DNA of 61,188 nt from an uncultured Collinsella sp. (lineage in GTDB: Bacteria > Actinomycetota > Coriobacteriia > Coriobacteriales > Coriobacteriaceae): positions 1 through 61,188 of the forward strand of contig CAUGNQ010000006.1 in assembly GCA_959600835.1 (NCBI GenBank). The letters run 5' to 3'. Each line of letters begins with the position of its first letter. Within the stretch, counting starts at the first letter, position 1. Of this stretch, positions 1-8,184 are shown piece after piece. The notes beneath the pieces were generated by a model. It ran no database searches, was not told where the DNA came from, and saw only the letters and a program-made list of their open reading frames with translations. Position numbers and translations under genes: made by a program.

Positions 1-66
1 GGCCAGCCCGTGGGAGGCCAGGGCGCCGCTGACCGGTGGACGGCACCGAGCCGTCATCGAGATTGA
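1..66 (+). other. possible 3' end of an upstream gene
   Basis: The first bases are GC-rich and run straight into a strong terminator, so a transcript from upstream probably ends here. One frame is open from the window edge to a TGA at 64-66, two bases before the terminator stem, but only 21 codons are visible. A second frame stays open to a TGA at 118-120. Nothing in either peptide is recognisable, and the segment could equally be the end of a structured RNA. Confidence 0.2.
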
Positions 67-100
67 AGAAGGGGGAGGCCTCGCGGCCTCCCCCTTCTTT
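66..100 (+). terminator. rho-independent terminator
   Basis: A GC-rich stem of about 15 bp (GAAGGGGGAGGCC against GGCCTCCCCCTTC) with a 4-nt loop is followed by TTT. It ends whatever gene enters from the left edge. It may also stop transcripts from the minus-strand gene at 165-632, because the stem begins with AA on that side. Confidence 0.8.
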
Positions 101-164
101 GCGTTTACGGGGTGTAAATGACTCAATTACACCAGACGATCTTGTTGTTTTCGGTATTTAGCCT

Positions 165-632
165 TTATTTAAAGAAAATAAATCGTATAACAAGGGCAAC
201 TGCTATGGCCACAATGATCATAAGCAGGATTGTCAGCTGATGCTGCTTGCGTCGTTTACTTGACGAAACGAAGATTGACTTTCCCTGTTTTGGCGTTTCG
301 AGATAGCGAGCCGAATGCGTCAAGGTTTGCTTGGGTCGAGGCCCTCTTTGTTGATGAGCGGCGGATGCTTTCATCGGCTCATCACTAGCTGCGCTGTTTT
401 TAGATAATGGTGCGTCTTTCAGATATACAGGGTCTCCCGAGGCAACGCCCATATGTTTACGTCCCGTTTGGGCTTCTTCGAGCGTTTGATATCGGTTTCT
501 TGTCACATATTTGGGCTCTGGGCCATTGATGGGCTCTTGCGAGATGTGGGGGCGATGGAATCGAATCGGTTGCGGGCTGGATGCTTCGTCCTGCTCCGGC
601 ATAAACGTGTTGTCCTGTTTTTGATCGTCCAT
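165..632 (-). CDS. hypothetical protein with a C-terminal membrane anchor
   Basis: This 155-residue protein belongs to no family I recognise. Residues 1-125 are polar, rich in Q, P, S, K and R and probably disordered. A basic SSKRRKQHQ stretch precedes one hydrophobic segment (about residues 132-153) that ends in FFK at the C-terminus. There is no signal peptide, so it would be tail-anchored with the bulk in the cytoplasm, following the positive-inside rule. An AAGGG sequence sits about 5 nt upstream of the ATG. The gene and its upstream region are clearly more AT-rich than their neighbours, which may mean transfer or weak constraint. Coding status rests on the open frame, the ribosome site and the coherent membrane segment. 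Confidence 0.6.
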   Translation of the reverse strand: MDDQKQDNTFMPEQDEASSPQPIRFHRPHISQEPINGPEPKYVTRNRYQTLEEAQTGRKHMGVASGDPVYLKDAPLSKNSAASDEPMKASAAHQQRGPRPKQTLTHSARYLETPKQGKSIFVSSSKRRKQHQLTILLMIIVAIAVALVIRFIFFK

Positions 633-752
633 GATGCCCTTAGCTCGTCATCAATATCGTGTATGCGCCCATTGTAAGCCAGCCGTCTAGTTTTGATGGG
701 ATTGCATACATTATTTAAGCCTTCGTTCAAATTCCGTTTATTAGACAAAACC

Positions 753-769
753 TTAGTCAACCAGACTTA
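753..769. promoter_or_regulatory. imperfect dyad in AT-rich region upstream of the heat-shock gene
   Basis: TTAGTC-AACCA-GACTTA is a 6-bp dyad with one mismatch, about 140 bp before the Hsp20 start. The region 633-907 holds no gene on either strand that I can support and is AT-rich, so it probably contains the divergent promoters of the two flanking genes. I see neither a CIRCE nor a HAIR (HspR) operator. The dyad could be an operator or chance. Confidence 0.2.
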
Positions 770-907
770 GATATGCTTATATCAATAGACTCAAAAAACT
801 TTATAGTCGATGTATATTTAAGAAGCGGCTGGGCATATATAACAGCGTCAAAAGAAGTCCCAGTCACCTAGAAGATGACTCGGCAGTCCTTAAAAGGAGT
901 GGTAAAC

Positions 908-1339
908 ATGGCAAGCATGGTTCCTTATCGTTCGGTTTTTGGCGTTCGTCCTTCTGCTAGCTCGCTGTTCGATTTGTTTGATGATATGACCGATCTTGCA
1001 AACAACTCGATTGCTTCCAAGGCGTTCCCCGTTGATGTCGAGGACAAGGGCGATGGTTATGAGGTCAAGGCCTATCTGACCGGCGTCGCTAAGGATGATA
1101 TCGACGTTGAGCTTAACGAGGGTCGCCTGTCGATTAGCGTGAACGTTGTGGAGGACGAGGAGAACGAGGGCAAGAACTTCCTGCAGAAGGAGTTTAGCTC
1201 GTACAGCGCGACGCGCGGCGTGTATCTGAAGGACGCTTCGAGCGAGGGCCTTTCGGCTAAGTATGCTGACGGCATCCTGACCGTTACGGTTCCCAAGATT
1301 GTCGAGAAGAAGAACGTTACGAAGATCTCCATCGACTAA
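908..1339 (+). CDS. Hsp20/alpha-crystallin family small heat-shock protein
   Basis: Small heat-shock proteins are ATP-independent holdase chaperones that form oligomers and keep unfolding proteins soluble. This one has 143 residues. A short N-terminal arm (VPYRSVFG...LFDLFDDM) is followed by the alpha-crystallin domain from about residue 37 (FPVDVEDKGDGYEVKAYLTG). It ends with the conserved DGILTVTVPK strand and a short C-terminal tail KKNVTKISID, which carries an I-x-I-like element. The longest frame begins 33 nt earlier, but the ATG at 908 has AAAAGGAG 7-8 nt upstream and matches family length. It is monocistronic, bounded by the terminator at 1372. I see no clear HspR or HrcA operator, so its control is unknown. 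Confidence 0.93.
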   Translation: MASMVPYRSVFGVRPSASSLFDLFDDMTDLANNSIASKAFPVDVEDKGDGYEVKAYLTGVAKDDIDVELNEGRLSISVNVVEDEENEGKNFLQKEFSSYSATRGVYLKDASSEGLSAKYADGILTVTVPKIVEKKNVTKISID

Positions 1340-1371
1340 CGATGGCTCTGCTTCAATCGAGAGTATGAGTT

Positions 1372-1405
1372 AAGGGGGGCTGGGAAGTGATTCCCAGCCC
1401 CCCTT
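1372..1405 (+). terminator. bidirectional terminator between Hsp20 and MBL hydrolase
   Basis: A 14-bp stem (AAGGGGGGCTGGGA against its complement, loop AGTGA or similar) is followed by TTGTTG on the plus strand and starts with AA on the minus strand. It lies between convergent genes and can serve both. Confidence 0.85.
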
Positions 1406-1420
1406 TGTTGTCTTGAGGGA

Positions 1421-2230
1421 CTATTGAATGGTTGTCGGTTGATACTGGCTTGCAGGGCGTATCGAGAGCTTCCGCGGCCCTTGAAGACGGGTGGCAGAAC
1501 TGCCGAGTTCATCATCGAGACTTGCATCAAGCGCGTTGGCATAGCTTTTGACGGTAAGGCTTGGACGATTATTGTCCTGGCTGATGTGCATGGCGATGAG
1601 TTGTTCGGTGCGATCGGTAACAAGTTCGCGCGCGGCTTCGGCGGCCTGGTTGTTGGAGAGGTGCCCCTTTGTGGACAGGATGCGCTCCTGAAGAAAGCGG
1701 GGGTACGCTCCTTCGCGCAACATAGTTACATCGTGGTTACTTTCGAGCGCGAGAACTCGACAGTCTTTGAGGATGCCTATGGCCTTGCTCGATAACTCTC
1801 CGGTGTCGGTGGCAAACCCAATGGAATCATCGAGAGCATTAAATCGATAGCCGACAGGATTGATGACATCGTGCGATGTTGAGTAGGTTTGCACGTGGAT
1901 GCCGGCAATGGGGAGCGTGTCGCCGGGGTCAAATTCCTCTACGGGCAGGTGCGCGAGGTTTTCTTTGCATGAAAGGGTATCCCTGCTGGCAAAGAGGGGA
2001 CCATGCCAGTGCTTGCACCATACATCGAGCCCCTTGATATGGTCACCATGCTCATGGGTGATTACAAGAGCGGCGACGTCGTCTGCCGAGAGGCCAAGCT
2101 CCGCCATGCGTTTAAGTGTCTCGCGGCGGGACAGGCCGTTGTCGATCATGATGAGCCCCTGAGGCCCCTCGACGAGTGCGCAGTTGCCTTTTGAGCCGCT
2201 GCCGAGGATATGAAGGTGCAGGCGAGACAT
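1421..2230 (-). CDS. MBL-fold metallo-hydrolase (YycJ/WalJ-like)
   Basis: The 269-residue protein has the metallo-beta-lactamase fold. SGSKGN (about residues 11-16) and the metal-binding THEHGDH (58-64) are intact, followed by TSHDVINPVGYRF, FATDTGELS and SNHDVTML, which carry later metal ligands. The pattern is that of the YycJ/WalJ branch, which contains predicted exonucleases; the true substrate is not known from sequence. A longer frame opens at 2311, but its extra 27 residues do not look like family sequence and run into the divergent gene's region, so I start at the ATG at 2230. The ribosome site there is weak (TTGGAA). It is transcribed divergently from tilS with 48 bp between the starts. 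Confidence 0.85.
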   Translation of the reverse strand: MSRLHLHILGSGSKGNCALVEGPQGLIMIDNGLSRRETLKRMAELGLSADDVAALVITHEHGDHIKGLDVWCKHWHGPLFASRDTLSCKENLAHLPVEEFDPGDTLPIAGIHVQTYSTSHDVINPVGYRFNALDDSIGFATDTGELSSKAIGILKDCRVLALESNHDVTMLREGAYPRFLQERILSTKGHLSNNQAAEAARELVTDRTEQLIAMHISQDNNRPSLTVKSYANALDASLDDELGSSATRLQGPRKLSIRPASQYQPTTIQ

Positions 2231-2278
2231 AAGATTCCAAAGGATACAATGAGTGCGGACGAATAGAGGAGGAAGCGA

Positions 2279-3820
2279 ATGCCAACGGTATCTCAGCACT
2301 ATGGACATCATGCCGCGCCGAGGACGGATAAGAGCGTCCTGGCAACGCGGCAGGCCGCTGCCCCCGTAGTGCTCATGGTATCAGGCGGTGCGGACTCGAC
2401 GGCGCTGCTCCTTATGGCTTGCACATCAAAGCTGGATATCCAGGACGGGCGCGGCGTCGCTCCCATTGCGCGCGAGCGATTGCACGTGCTGCATGTAAAC
2501 CATCATCTGCGCGGGGAGGCATCCGATGGCGACGAGGCCTTTGTACGTGACCTGTGCGCGCAATACGGCTTGCCGCTGTGTGTTGAGCATGCCTATTTTG
2601 ATGACGAATCGGGCAATATCGAGGCTGCGGCTCGCGAGGTGCGCTATGCCGCGGCACGGAGATATGTTCGCGAACTTTGTGCCGAATCGGGCGCACCGCG
2701 GACGGCGGCTCGTATCTGTACCGCGCATACTACGTCGGACCGCGCGGAAACATTTTTGATGAATGCCATTAAAGGGTCGGGTCCCGCGGGTCTATCGAGC
2801 ATTCCGCGCCGTCGGAACATTGTGGTTCGCCCCTTGCTCGACCTCACGCACGATGAGCTCGTGAGCTATCTGCAGGTGCACGGTCAGCCATGGCGGGAAG
2901 ATGAAAGCAACGAGGACGTTTCGTACCTGCGCAACTATGTACGCCATCGGGTGATGCCGGTGGTGGCACAGCGCAACGCGAGCGTCTGTAAGACGATTGG
3001 CGCCGCTTGCGAAATTCTGGGCGACGAAGACGCCTTTCTTTCCCAGCTTTCGGCACAGGCGTTTCGAAGCTGCCTGCGCAAGGAAGCGGCGGGCGCACTT
3101 GTGCTCGATGCGCGCCGTCTTGCCGCCGCTGAGGTTGTGATTGCACGGCGTATCGTGCGATTGGCGATTAAGCGCATCGATCCCGACGCGCGACCGGAGA
3201 TGCGGCACGTGGAGCGCGTGCTCGCCTGCGTCGCTGCGGGCTCGGGCTCGGTTACGCTTCCTGCGGGAATTGATGCCCGTGTGGAGTTTGGCACGCTGGC
3301 GTTCAAGGCCCCGGCGGCGCGCGAGGGTTTAGTGGCCGATTGGATCTCCGTTCCCGGTCGTCTGCCGCTGGGGGCGGGGCATATGCTGACAGCGGAGCCG
3401 ATGGCTGTGGAGCCGGGGTGCGATATCGTGCACCGTGCCCGCGAGCTTGCTGCTGCCGGAAAGGTTGCGGCCTTGGTGGATGCGGCGGCCCTGGGGTTTG
3501 CCGACCGCGATAGCGAGCGGATGTTAGCCGGCTCGCGCGGGGAGATTCCCACCGAGGCACGATCGGCGCGCCTGTGGGTGGATAGCCCTGTGCCGGGAGA
3601 CGTGATGTGCCCGTTGGGGATGAACGGCCGAAGCAAGAAAGTGTCAGACCTGTTGAACGAGGCGCGCATTCCTGTTTCAGACCGCTCTGGCGTACCCGTG
3701 GTAAGAACGGCTCCGGGAGGTGCCGTAGTATGGGTCGCGGGCGTTCGCGCGGACGAGCGTTTTAAATGCACGGCCGCAACGCGCGTGGCATATCTGCTTC
3801 GTGTGGTCGATGCGGAATAG
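2279..3820 (+). CDS. tilS: tRNA(Ile)-lysidine synthetase TilS
   Basis: TilS uses ATP and lysine to modify C34 of tRNA-Ile(CAU) to lysidine, so that the tRNA reads AUA instead of AUG; it is normally essential. The N-terminal PP-loop ATPase motif SGGADST is at residues 35-41. It is followed by LHVNHHLRGEASDGDE, AHTTSDRAETFLMN and a KGSGPAGLSSI loop, all typical of the family. The C-terminal region (from about residue 400) ends with a TilS-type domain (SKKVSDLLNEARIPVSDR). It has 513 residues, somewhat longer than the usual 430-460 because of an extended N-terminus and an insertion near the middle. GAGGAGGA lies 5 nt before the ATG. The order tilS-hpt-ftsH is widely conserved in Gram-positive bacteria. 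Confidence 0.95.
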   Translation: MPTVSQHYGHHAAPRTDKSVLATRQAAAPVVLMVSGGADSTALLLMACTSKLDIQDGRGVAPIARERLHVLHVNHHLRGEASDGDEAFVRDLCAQYGLPLCVEHAYFDDESGNIEAAAREVRYAAARRYVRELCAESGAPRTAARICTAHTTSDRAETFLMNAIKGSGPAGLSSIPRRRNIVVRPLLDLTHDELVSYLQVHGQPWREDESNEDVSYLRNYVRHRVMPVVAQRNASVCKTIGAACEILGDEDAFLSQLSAQAFRSCLRKEAAGALVLDARRLAAAEVVIARRIVRLAIKRIDPDARPEMRHVERVLACVAAGSGSVTLPAGIDARVEFGTLAFKAPAAREGLVADWISVPGRLPLGAGHMLTAEPMAVEPGCDIVHRARELAAAGKVAALVDAAALGFADRDSERMLAGSRGEIPTEARSARLWVDSPVPGDVMCPLGMNGRSKKVSDLLNEARIPVSDRSGVPVVRTAPGGAVVWVAGVRADERFKCTAATRVAYLLRVVDAE

Positions 3821-3905
3821 CGCTTCGCGCCAGCTATTCTGTGCGACGTTGACGGTATTCCCGCGCTGATGGCGCACGTGCTGGTAAATATACCCCGTGC
3901 GCTGC

Positions 3906-3911
3906 TAGAAT
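3906..3911 (+). promoter_or_regulatory. possible extended -10 promoter of hpt-ftsH
   Basis: TGCTAGAAT (extended -10 form) lies 57 bp before the hpt start, in the 147-bp gap after tilS. No good -35 box is visible 16-18 bp upstream, which is tolerable for an extended -10 promoter. Confidence 0.4.
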
Positions 3912-3967
3912 GTGTAGTTCGCGTCCATGCGGCGGTGCGTGGGCGATAAGCACAAGAAAGGGTTGTC

Positions 3968-4516
3968 ATGGCTTCTCAACATCCGGATATCGAGAAGGTT
4001 CTGTTTACGCAGGAGGATATCGACGGTATCGTCTCTCGCCTAGGCGAGCAGATTACTCGCGACTACGCGGGTAAGGATCTGGTGCTGATTGCGGTCCTGC
4101 GCGGCGCCGTGGTCTTTATGGGCGACCTGATGCGCAAGATCGAGCTGCCGACCAACATCGATTTCATGGCTGTTTCGAGCTATGGCGACGGTGTGAAGTC
4201 CTCGGGCATCGTGCGTATCATTAAGGACCTGGATATCGACATCCGCGGTCGCGACGTGCTGATCGTCGAGGACATTCTGGACTCGGGCCTGACGCTCAAG
4301 TATCTGATGAAGAACCTCGAGAGCCGCAAGCCCGCTTCTCTGGAGGTCGCCGCCTTCCTATGGAAGGACGTTGAGGACCGTACCTCGGCCGTCACGCCCA
4401 AGTATGTTGGAACCCATTGCCCCGATGCCTTTGTGGTGGGCTACGGCCTCGACTATGCCGAGCGCTATCGCAACCTTCCGTATCTGGGCATTTTGAAACC
4501 GGAGGTTTATTCGTAA
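3968..4516 (+). CDS. hpt: hypoxanthine phosphoribosyltransferase
   Basis: The enzyme salvages hypoxanthine, and usually guanine, with PRPP to make IMP or GMP in the cytoplasm. The 182 residues match the family length. The PRPP-binding loop VLIVEDILDSGLTL is at residues 97-110. The flexible-loop SSYGDG lies near 71-75, LRGAVVFMGDL near 44-54, and VGYGLDYAERYRNLPYLG near the C-terminus is the typical end of bacterial HPRT. GAAAGGG precedes the ATG. The gene is one base from ftsH (its TAA ends at 4516 and the next ATG is at 4518), so the two are almost certainly cotranscribed. Confidence 0.97.
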   Translation: MASQHPDIEKVLFTQEDIDGIVSRLGEQITRDYAGKDLVLIAVLRGAVVFMGDLMRKIELPTNIDFMAVSSYGDGVKSSGIVRIIKDLDIDIRGRDVLIVEDILDSGLTLKYLMKNLESRKPASLEVAAFLWKDVEDRTSAVTPKYVGTHCPDAFVVGYGLDYAERYRNLPYLGILKPEVYS

Positions 4517-4517
4517 G

Positions 4518-6656
4518 ATGCCCGACGACCGTAACGACAACAATTCCCAGACTCCCCGGGAGCCTAAGATCCCGGGGATGCCCGGAGGCAAGAAGCCCAC
4601 GCGTACGGGCTGGCTGTATTTTATTTTGGCTTGCGCGCTTCTGGGCTACGCCTTCTTTAACATGGGCTCCGGCTTTGCCAACTCCAGCAATACCGTTAAG
4701 CTCGCGACGAGTGAGATGGTCAGCGCCATCAAGCAGGATCGCGTCGAAGATCTGACCTATACGGTTCAGGACGGAAGCGTGACGGGTCATTACTGGAAGA
4801 CGAAAAAGGACAAGGGCGACACGAGCGAGCTCAAGAGCTTTTCCTCGACCTATGTCGGTTCCGATTCGCTTGCCGAGCTCATGGCGGAGCACCCCGATAC
4901 CAAGTACATCGTCAACACCAACGATCCCGATTTTTGGGGCGACTTGGCGATGAGTGTGCTTCCGACGATTGCCTTGATCGCCATCATGTTCTACTTTATG
5001 CGCCAGATGATGGGTGCCAACAACAGGAACATGCAGTTTGGCAAGACCAATGCCAAGACCAACGAGGCTACGCGTCCCAAGGTCAAGTTTGAGGATGTCG
5101 CTGGCGTGGATGAGGCGGTCGAGGAGCTCGAGGAGATCCGCGACTTTTTGAGCGATCCGGACCGCTATCGCAAGCTGGGTGCCAAGATTCCGCGCGGCGT
5201 GTTGCTGGTGGGCCCTCCGGGTACCGGTAAGACCCTGCTGGCCAAGGCCGTTGCCGGCGAGGCGGGCGTGCCGTTCTTTAGTATCTCGGGCTCCGACTTT
5301 GTCGAGATGTTTGTGGGCGTCGGCGCCAGCCGCGTGCGCGACCTCTTTAAGGAGGCCAAGTCTCAGGCTCCGTCGATCATCTTTATTGACGAGATCGATG
5401 CCGTGGGACGTCAGCGCGGAGCTGGTCTGGGCGGCGGCCACGACGAGCGCGAGCAGACTCTCAACCAGCTGCTGGTCGAGATGGACGGTTTTGAGGAAAG
5501 CGAGTCAGTCATCCTGATCGCCGCGACCAACCGCCCCGACATTCTGGATCCGGCGCTGCTGCGTCCCGGCCGTTTTGACCGCCAGGTTACGGTCGACCGT
5601 CCGGACGTGAAGGGCCGCGAGCAGATCTTGCGTGTGCATGCCGAGAACAAGCCGATGGACGAGGACGTCAAGTTTGAGAAGCTCGCCCAGATGACCGTTG
5701 GCTTTACTGGTGCCGATTTGGCGAACCTGCTCAACGAGTCTGCGCTGCTGGCCGATCGCCGTCATCGTTCCGTGATCTCGATGGACGAGGTCGAGGAGTC
5801 GATGGAGCGCGTGATTGCTGGACCGCAACGCAAGGGTCGCGTGATGACCGAGGCCGAACGCACCACGATTGCCTACCATGAGAGCGGTCACGCTTTGGTG
5901 GGCCACATCTTGGAGCATTCCGATCCGGTTCATAAGATTTCGATTGTCAGCCGCGGCCAGGCTCTGGGCTACACGTTGCAGCTTCCGCAGGAGGATCACT
6001 TCCTCAAGACCAAGAACGAGATGCTCGACGAGCTCGCCGTGTTCTTGGGCGGTCGCGTTGCCGAGGAGCTCATGTGCGACGACATCACGTCGGGCGCGAG
6101 CAACGATCTGGAGCGCGCGACTAAGATGGCGCGCGAGATGGTCACGCGCTTGGGCATGAGCGAGGAGCTGGGCACGCAGGTCTTTGGCGAGGCGCAACAT
6201 CAGGTGTTCCTGGGCCGCGACTACGCCGATCACCAGGATTACTCCGAGGAGACGGCGCGCCGCATCGATATCGAGGTTCAGCGCATCATGCGCGAGGCCC
6301 ATCGCCGTGCGGTCGAGATCCTGGATGCCCGCCGCGATCAACTCGATCTTATGGCGAAGGTGCTGCTTGAGCGCGAGACCGTCGAAGGCGACGCCGTGAA
6401 CGCCCTGCTCGACAATGAGTGGGATGCCTACCTTGAGCGCGAGGGCGATATCCTGGCGGCCAAGGAGGAGCGCAATGCCAAGGCGGCCGGCATGCCGACC
6501 AAGAAGCGCTTGCCTCGCATGAGCGAGGAGGAGCTGGCGGCTGATGCCGCGGCCTTTGCGCAGGCGGCCATGCAGGAGGATGCCGAAGCCGCATCCGATG
6601 ATGCCGGTGATGGCAATGCTGCCAACGCTGACGGCAACACCGACGCCGACAAATAG
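4518..6656 (+). CDS. ftsH: ATP-dependent zinc metalloprotease FtsH
   Basis: FtsH is a membrane-anchored hexameric AAA+ protease that degrades short-lived and misassembled membrane and cytosolic proteins. Transmembrane segment 1 is at about residues 31-48 and segment 2 at about 144-162, with the extracytoplasmic domain between. The AAA+ module has Walker A GPPGTGKT at 232-239, Walker B IIFIDEIDAVG, the pore loop MFVGVGAS and the second region of homology RPGRFDRQ. The zinc site HESGH is at 454-458. All catalytic residues are intact. The 712-residue length is slightly long because of an acidic, alanine-rich C-terminal tail (AADAAAFAQAAMQEDAEAAS). The start overlaps the hpt ribosome region with only one base between the genes. 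Confidence 0.98.
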   Translation: MPDDRNDNNSQTPREPKIPGMPGGKKPTRTGWLYFILACALLGYAFFNMGSGFANSSNTVKLATSEMVSAIKQDRVEDLTYTVQDGSVTGHYWKTKKDKGDTSELKSFSSTYVGSDSLAELMAEHPDTKYIVNTNDPDFWGDLAMSVLPTIALIAIMFYFMRQMMGANNRNMQFGKTNAKTNEATRPKVKFEDVAGVDEAVEELEEIRDFLSDPDRYRKLGAKIPRGVLLVGPPGTGKTLLAKAVAGEAGVPFFSISGSDFVEMFVGVGASRVRDLFKEAKSQAPSIIFIDEIDAVGRQRGAGLGGGHDEREQTLNQLLVEMDGFEESESVILIAATNRPDILDPALLRPGRFDRQVTVDRPDVKGREQILRVHAENKPMDEDVKFEKLAQMTVGFTGADLANLLNESALLADRRHRSVISMDEVEESMERVIAGPQRKGRVMTEAERTTIAYHESGHALVGHILEHSDPVHKISIVSRGQALGYTLQLPQEDHFLKTKNEMLDELAVFLGGRVAEELMCDDITSGASNDLERATKMAREMVTRLGMSEELGTQVFGEAQHQVFLGRDYADHQDYSEETARRIDIEVQRIMREAHRRAVEILDARRDQLDLMAKVLLERETVEGDAVNALLDNEWDAYLEREGDILAAKEERNAKAAGMPTKKRLPRMSEEELAADAAAFAQAAMQEDAEAASDDAGDGNAANADGNTDADK

Positions 6657-6667
6657 TTCTTGTAGCG

Positions 6668-6700
6668 AAAGCCTCTGCAGGGAAACCTGTGGAGGCTTTT
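6668..6700 (+). terminator. terminator of hpt-ftsH
   Basis: A 13-14 bp stem (AAAGCCTCTGCAGG against CCTGTGGAGGCTTT, loop GAAA) followed by TCTTTT begins 12 nt after the ftsH stop codon. Confidence 0.85.
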
Positions 6701-6712
6701 CTTTTGAGCGAT

Positions 6713-6776
6713 ATGTTGATTGGGGACAGACTTAAATGAGCGTTTTCACGCATTTAAGTCTGTCCCCAATCAACAT
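6713..6776. repeat. large perfect palindrome with GGGGACAG core (REP-like)
   Basis: Two perfect 26-bp arms (6713-6738 and 6751-6776) flank a 12-nt loop. The arm contains GGGGACAGACTTAAATG. The GGGACAG core recurs in palindromes at 20059, 20128 (as GGGGCAG), 22251, 31943, 51416 and 53902. It lies immediately after the ftsH terminator and before the aminotransferase promoter region. Such elements resemble REP sequences moved by single-strand Y1 transposases, but no transposase gene is in the window. Confidence 0.85.
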
Positions 6777-6834
6777 TGCTGCGGCACTTTGCTCAGCTAA
6801 AGCGTACAATAGCGCCTATGCGAAAGGGGAACAG

Positions 6835-8025
6835 ATGATCAACGAAACTATGTATGCTCGCGGTGCGGAAAGCTCCATCATCCGTGAGATCTTTAGCTAT
6901 GGCCTTGAGCGCAAGGCACAGATCGGTGCGGAGAACGTATTCGATTTTTCGCTGGGTAACCCGAGCGTTCCGGCACCTGCCGCCGTGGCTGAGTCCATTA
7001 AGAAGGCATTGGAGCTGCCGAGCGACCAGCTGCATGGATACACGCCTGCGCCGGGTCTGCCGCAATGTCGAGCGGCCGTCGCCGACTCGCTCAACCGTCG
7101 CTTTGGCACGAACTATGAGGGCAAAGACGTCTTTATGACGGTGGGTGCCGCGGCTTCGCTCACCTGCACGCTCAACGCCGTTACGAACCCGGGCGACGAG
7201 GTTATTGTTATCGCCCCATACTTTCCGGAGTATCGCGTTTGGATTGAGAAGGCCGGCTGTACGTGTGTTGAGGCGCTCGCCGATGAAGATGCGTTCCAGC
7301 TGAGCGTGGACAACGTGCTCAAGGCGATTACCGATAAGACGACTGCCGTCATCATCGACTCGCCCAACAATCCGACCGGTGCCGTATATACACGCGACAC
7401 GCTGACGCGACTGGCCAATGTTCTGCGCGAGGTCAACGCCAAGCGCGATCCCGAGAATCCGATTATGCTCATCTCGGATGAGCCGTACCGCGAGATCGTG
7501 TACGGTGCCGGGGTGCCTTGGGTGCCTTCGATCTACGAGCACACCATCGTGTGCTACTCGTATTCCAAGTCGCTTTCGCTACCGGGCGAGCGCGTCGGGT
7601 GGATCCTGGTTCCCAATACGAATCCTCAGGCAGCTCGTCTAATGCCCGCCGTTGCCGGTGCCGCCCGTACGCTGGGCTTCGTGTGTGCACCGGCGCTCTT
7701 CCAGCGCGTGATCATCGATTGCATCGATGAGCCGAGTGACGTTGAGGCCTATGCGCGCAACCGCACCGCGCTTACCGATGCGCTGGCGGAGTACGGCTAC
7801 ACCTATGTTGAGCCGGATGGCGCGTTCTACCTGTGGGTGAAAGCGCTGGAGCCCGATGCGAACGCCTTCTGTGAGCGCGCGAAGAAGTATGAGCTGCTCG
7901 CGGTGCCTTCGGATAGCTTTGGCATGCCGGGCTGGTTCCGCCTTGGCTACTGTGTGAGCTACGAGACCATCGTCAATTCGTTGCCTGCCTGGAAGCAGCT
8001 GGCCGACGAATATCGTCGAAAGTAA
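6835..8025 (+). CDS. PLP-dependent class I/II aminotransferase
   Basis: This is a fold-type I aminotransferase of 396 residues, cytoplasmic and pyridoxal-phosphate dependent. The family signatures are in order: FSLGNPSVPAP (substrate entry), GYTPAPGLPQCR, the PLP phosphate region VGAAASL, APYFPEY, SPNNPTG, ISDEPYREIVY, and the Schiff-base lysine in SYSKSLSLPGERVG (K245). The C-terminal RLGYC holds the conserved arginine. The usual reaction is amino-group transfer between an amino acid and a 2-oxoacid; the substrate cannot be read from the sequence. The frame opens 99 nt earlier, inside the palindrome, but AAGGGGA 4 nt before the ATG at 6835 fixes the start. Confidence 0.9.
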   Translation: MINETMYARGAESSIIREIFSYGLERKAQIGAENVFDFSLGNPSVPAPAAVAESIKKALELPSDQLHGYTPAPGLPQCRAAVADSLNRRFGTNYEGKDVFMTVGAAASLTCTLNAVTNPGDEVIVIAPYFPEYRVWIEKAGCTCVEALADEDAFQLSVDNVLKAITDKTTAVIIDSPNNPTGAVYTRDTLTRLANVLREVNAKRDPENPIMLISDEPYREIVYGAGVPWVPSIYEHTIVCYSYSKSLSLPGERVGWILVPNTNPQAARLMPAVAGAARTLGFVCAPALFQRVIIDCIDEPSDVEAYARNRTALTDALAEYGYTYVEPDGAFYLWVKALEPDANAFCERAKKYELLAVPSDSFGMPGWFRLGYCVSYETIVNSLPAWKQLADEYRRK

Positions 8026-8053
8026 AGCGCTCTGCTTACAATGTTTTACGTGA

Positions 8054-8084
8054 AACGGGGTTTGGTTTTAAGCCAGACCCCGTT
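8054..8084 (+). terminator. hairpin downstream of the aminotransferase
   Basis: AACGGGGTTTGG pairs with CCAGACCCCGTT around a 7-nt loop (one G-T pair), 28 nt after the stop codon. It is followed by GTCT rather than a clean T-run, so termination may be moderate. Confidence 0.55.
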
Positions 8085-8184
8085 GTCTATGCCGTTGTGT
8101 GATTGGGATGAAGCAGTTTTACGACTGCCGAAAGCTATGCGTACAATGAATATACGCGACGGCCATACTGGACAAGGAGACCCG

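Noticed and set aside
700..900. HspR (HAIR) or HrcA (CIRCE) operator before the small heat-shock gene
   Set aside because: Neither CTTGAGT-N7-ACTCAAG nor TTAGCACTC-N9-GAGTGCTAA is present; only a weaker unrelated dyad was found.
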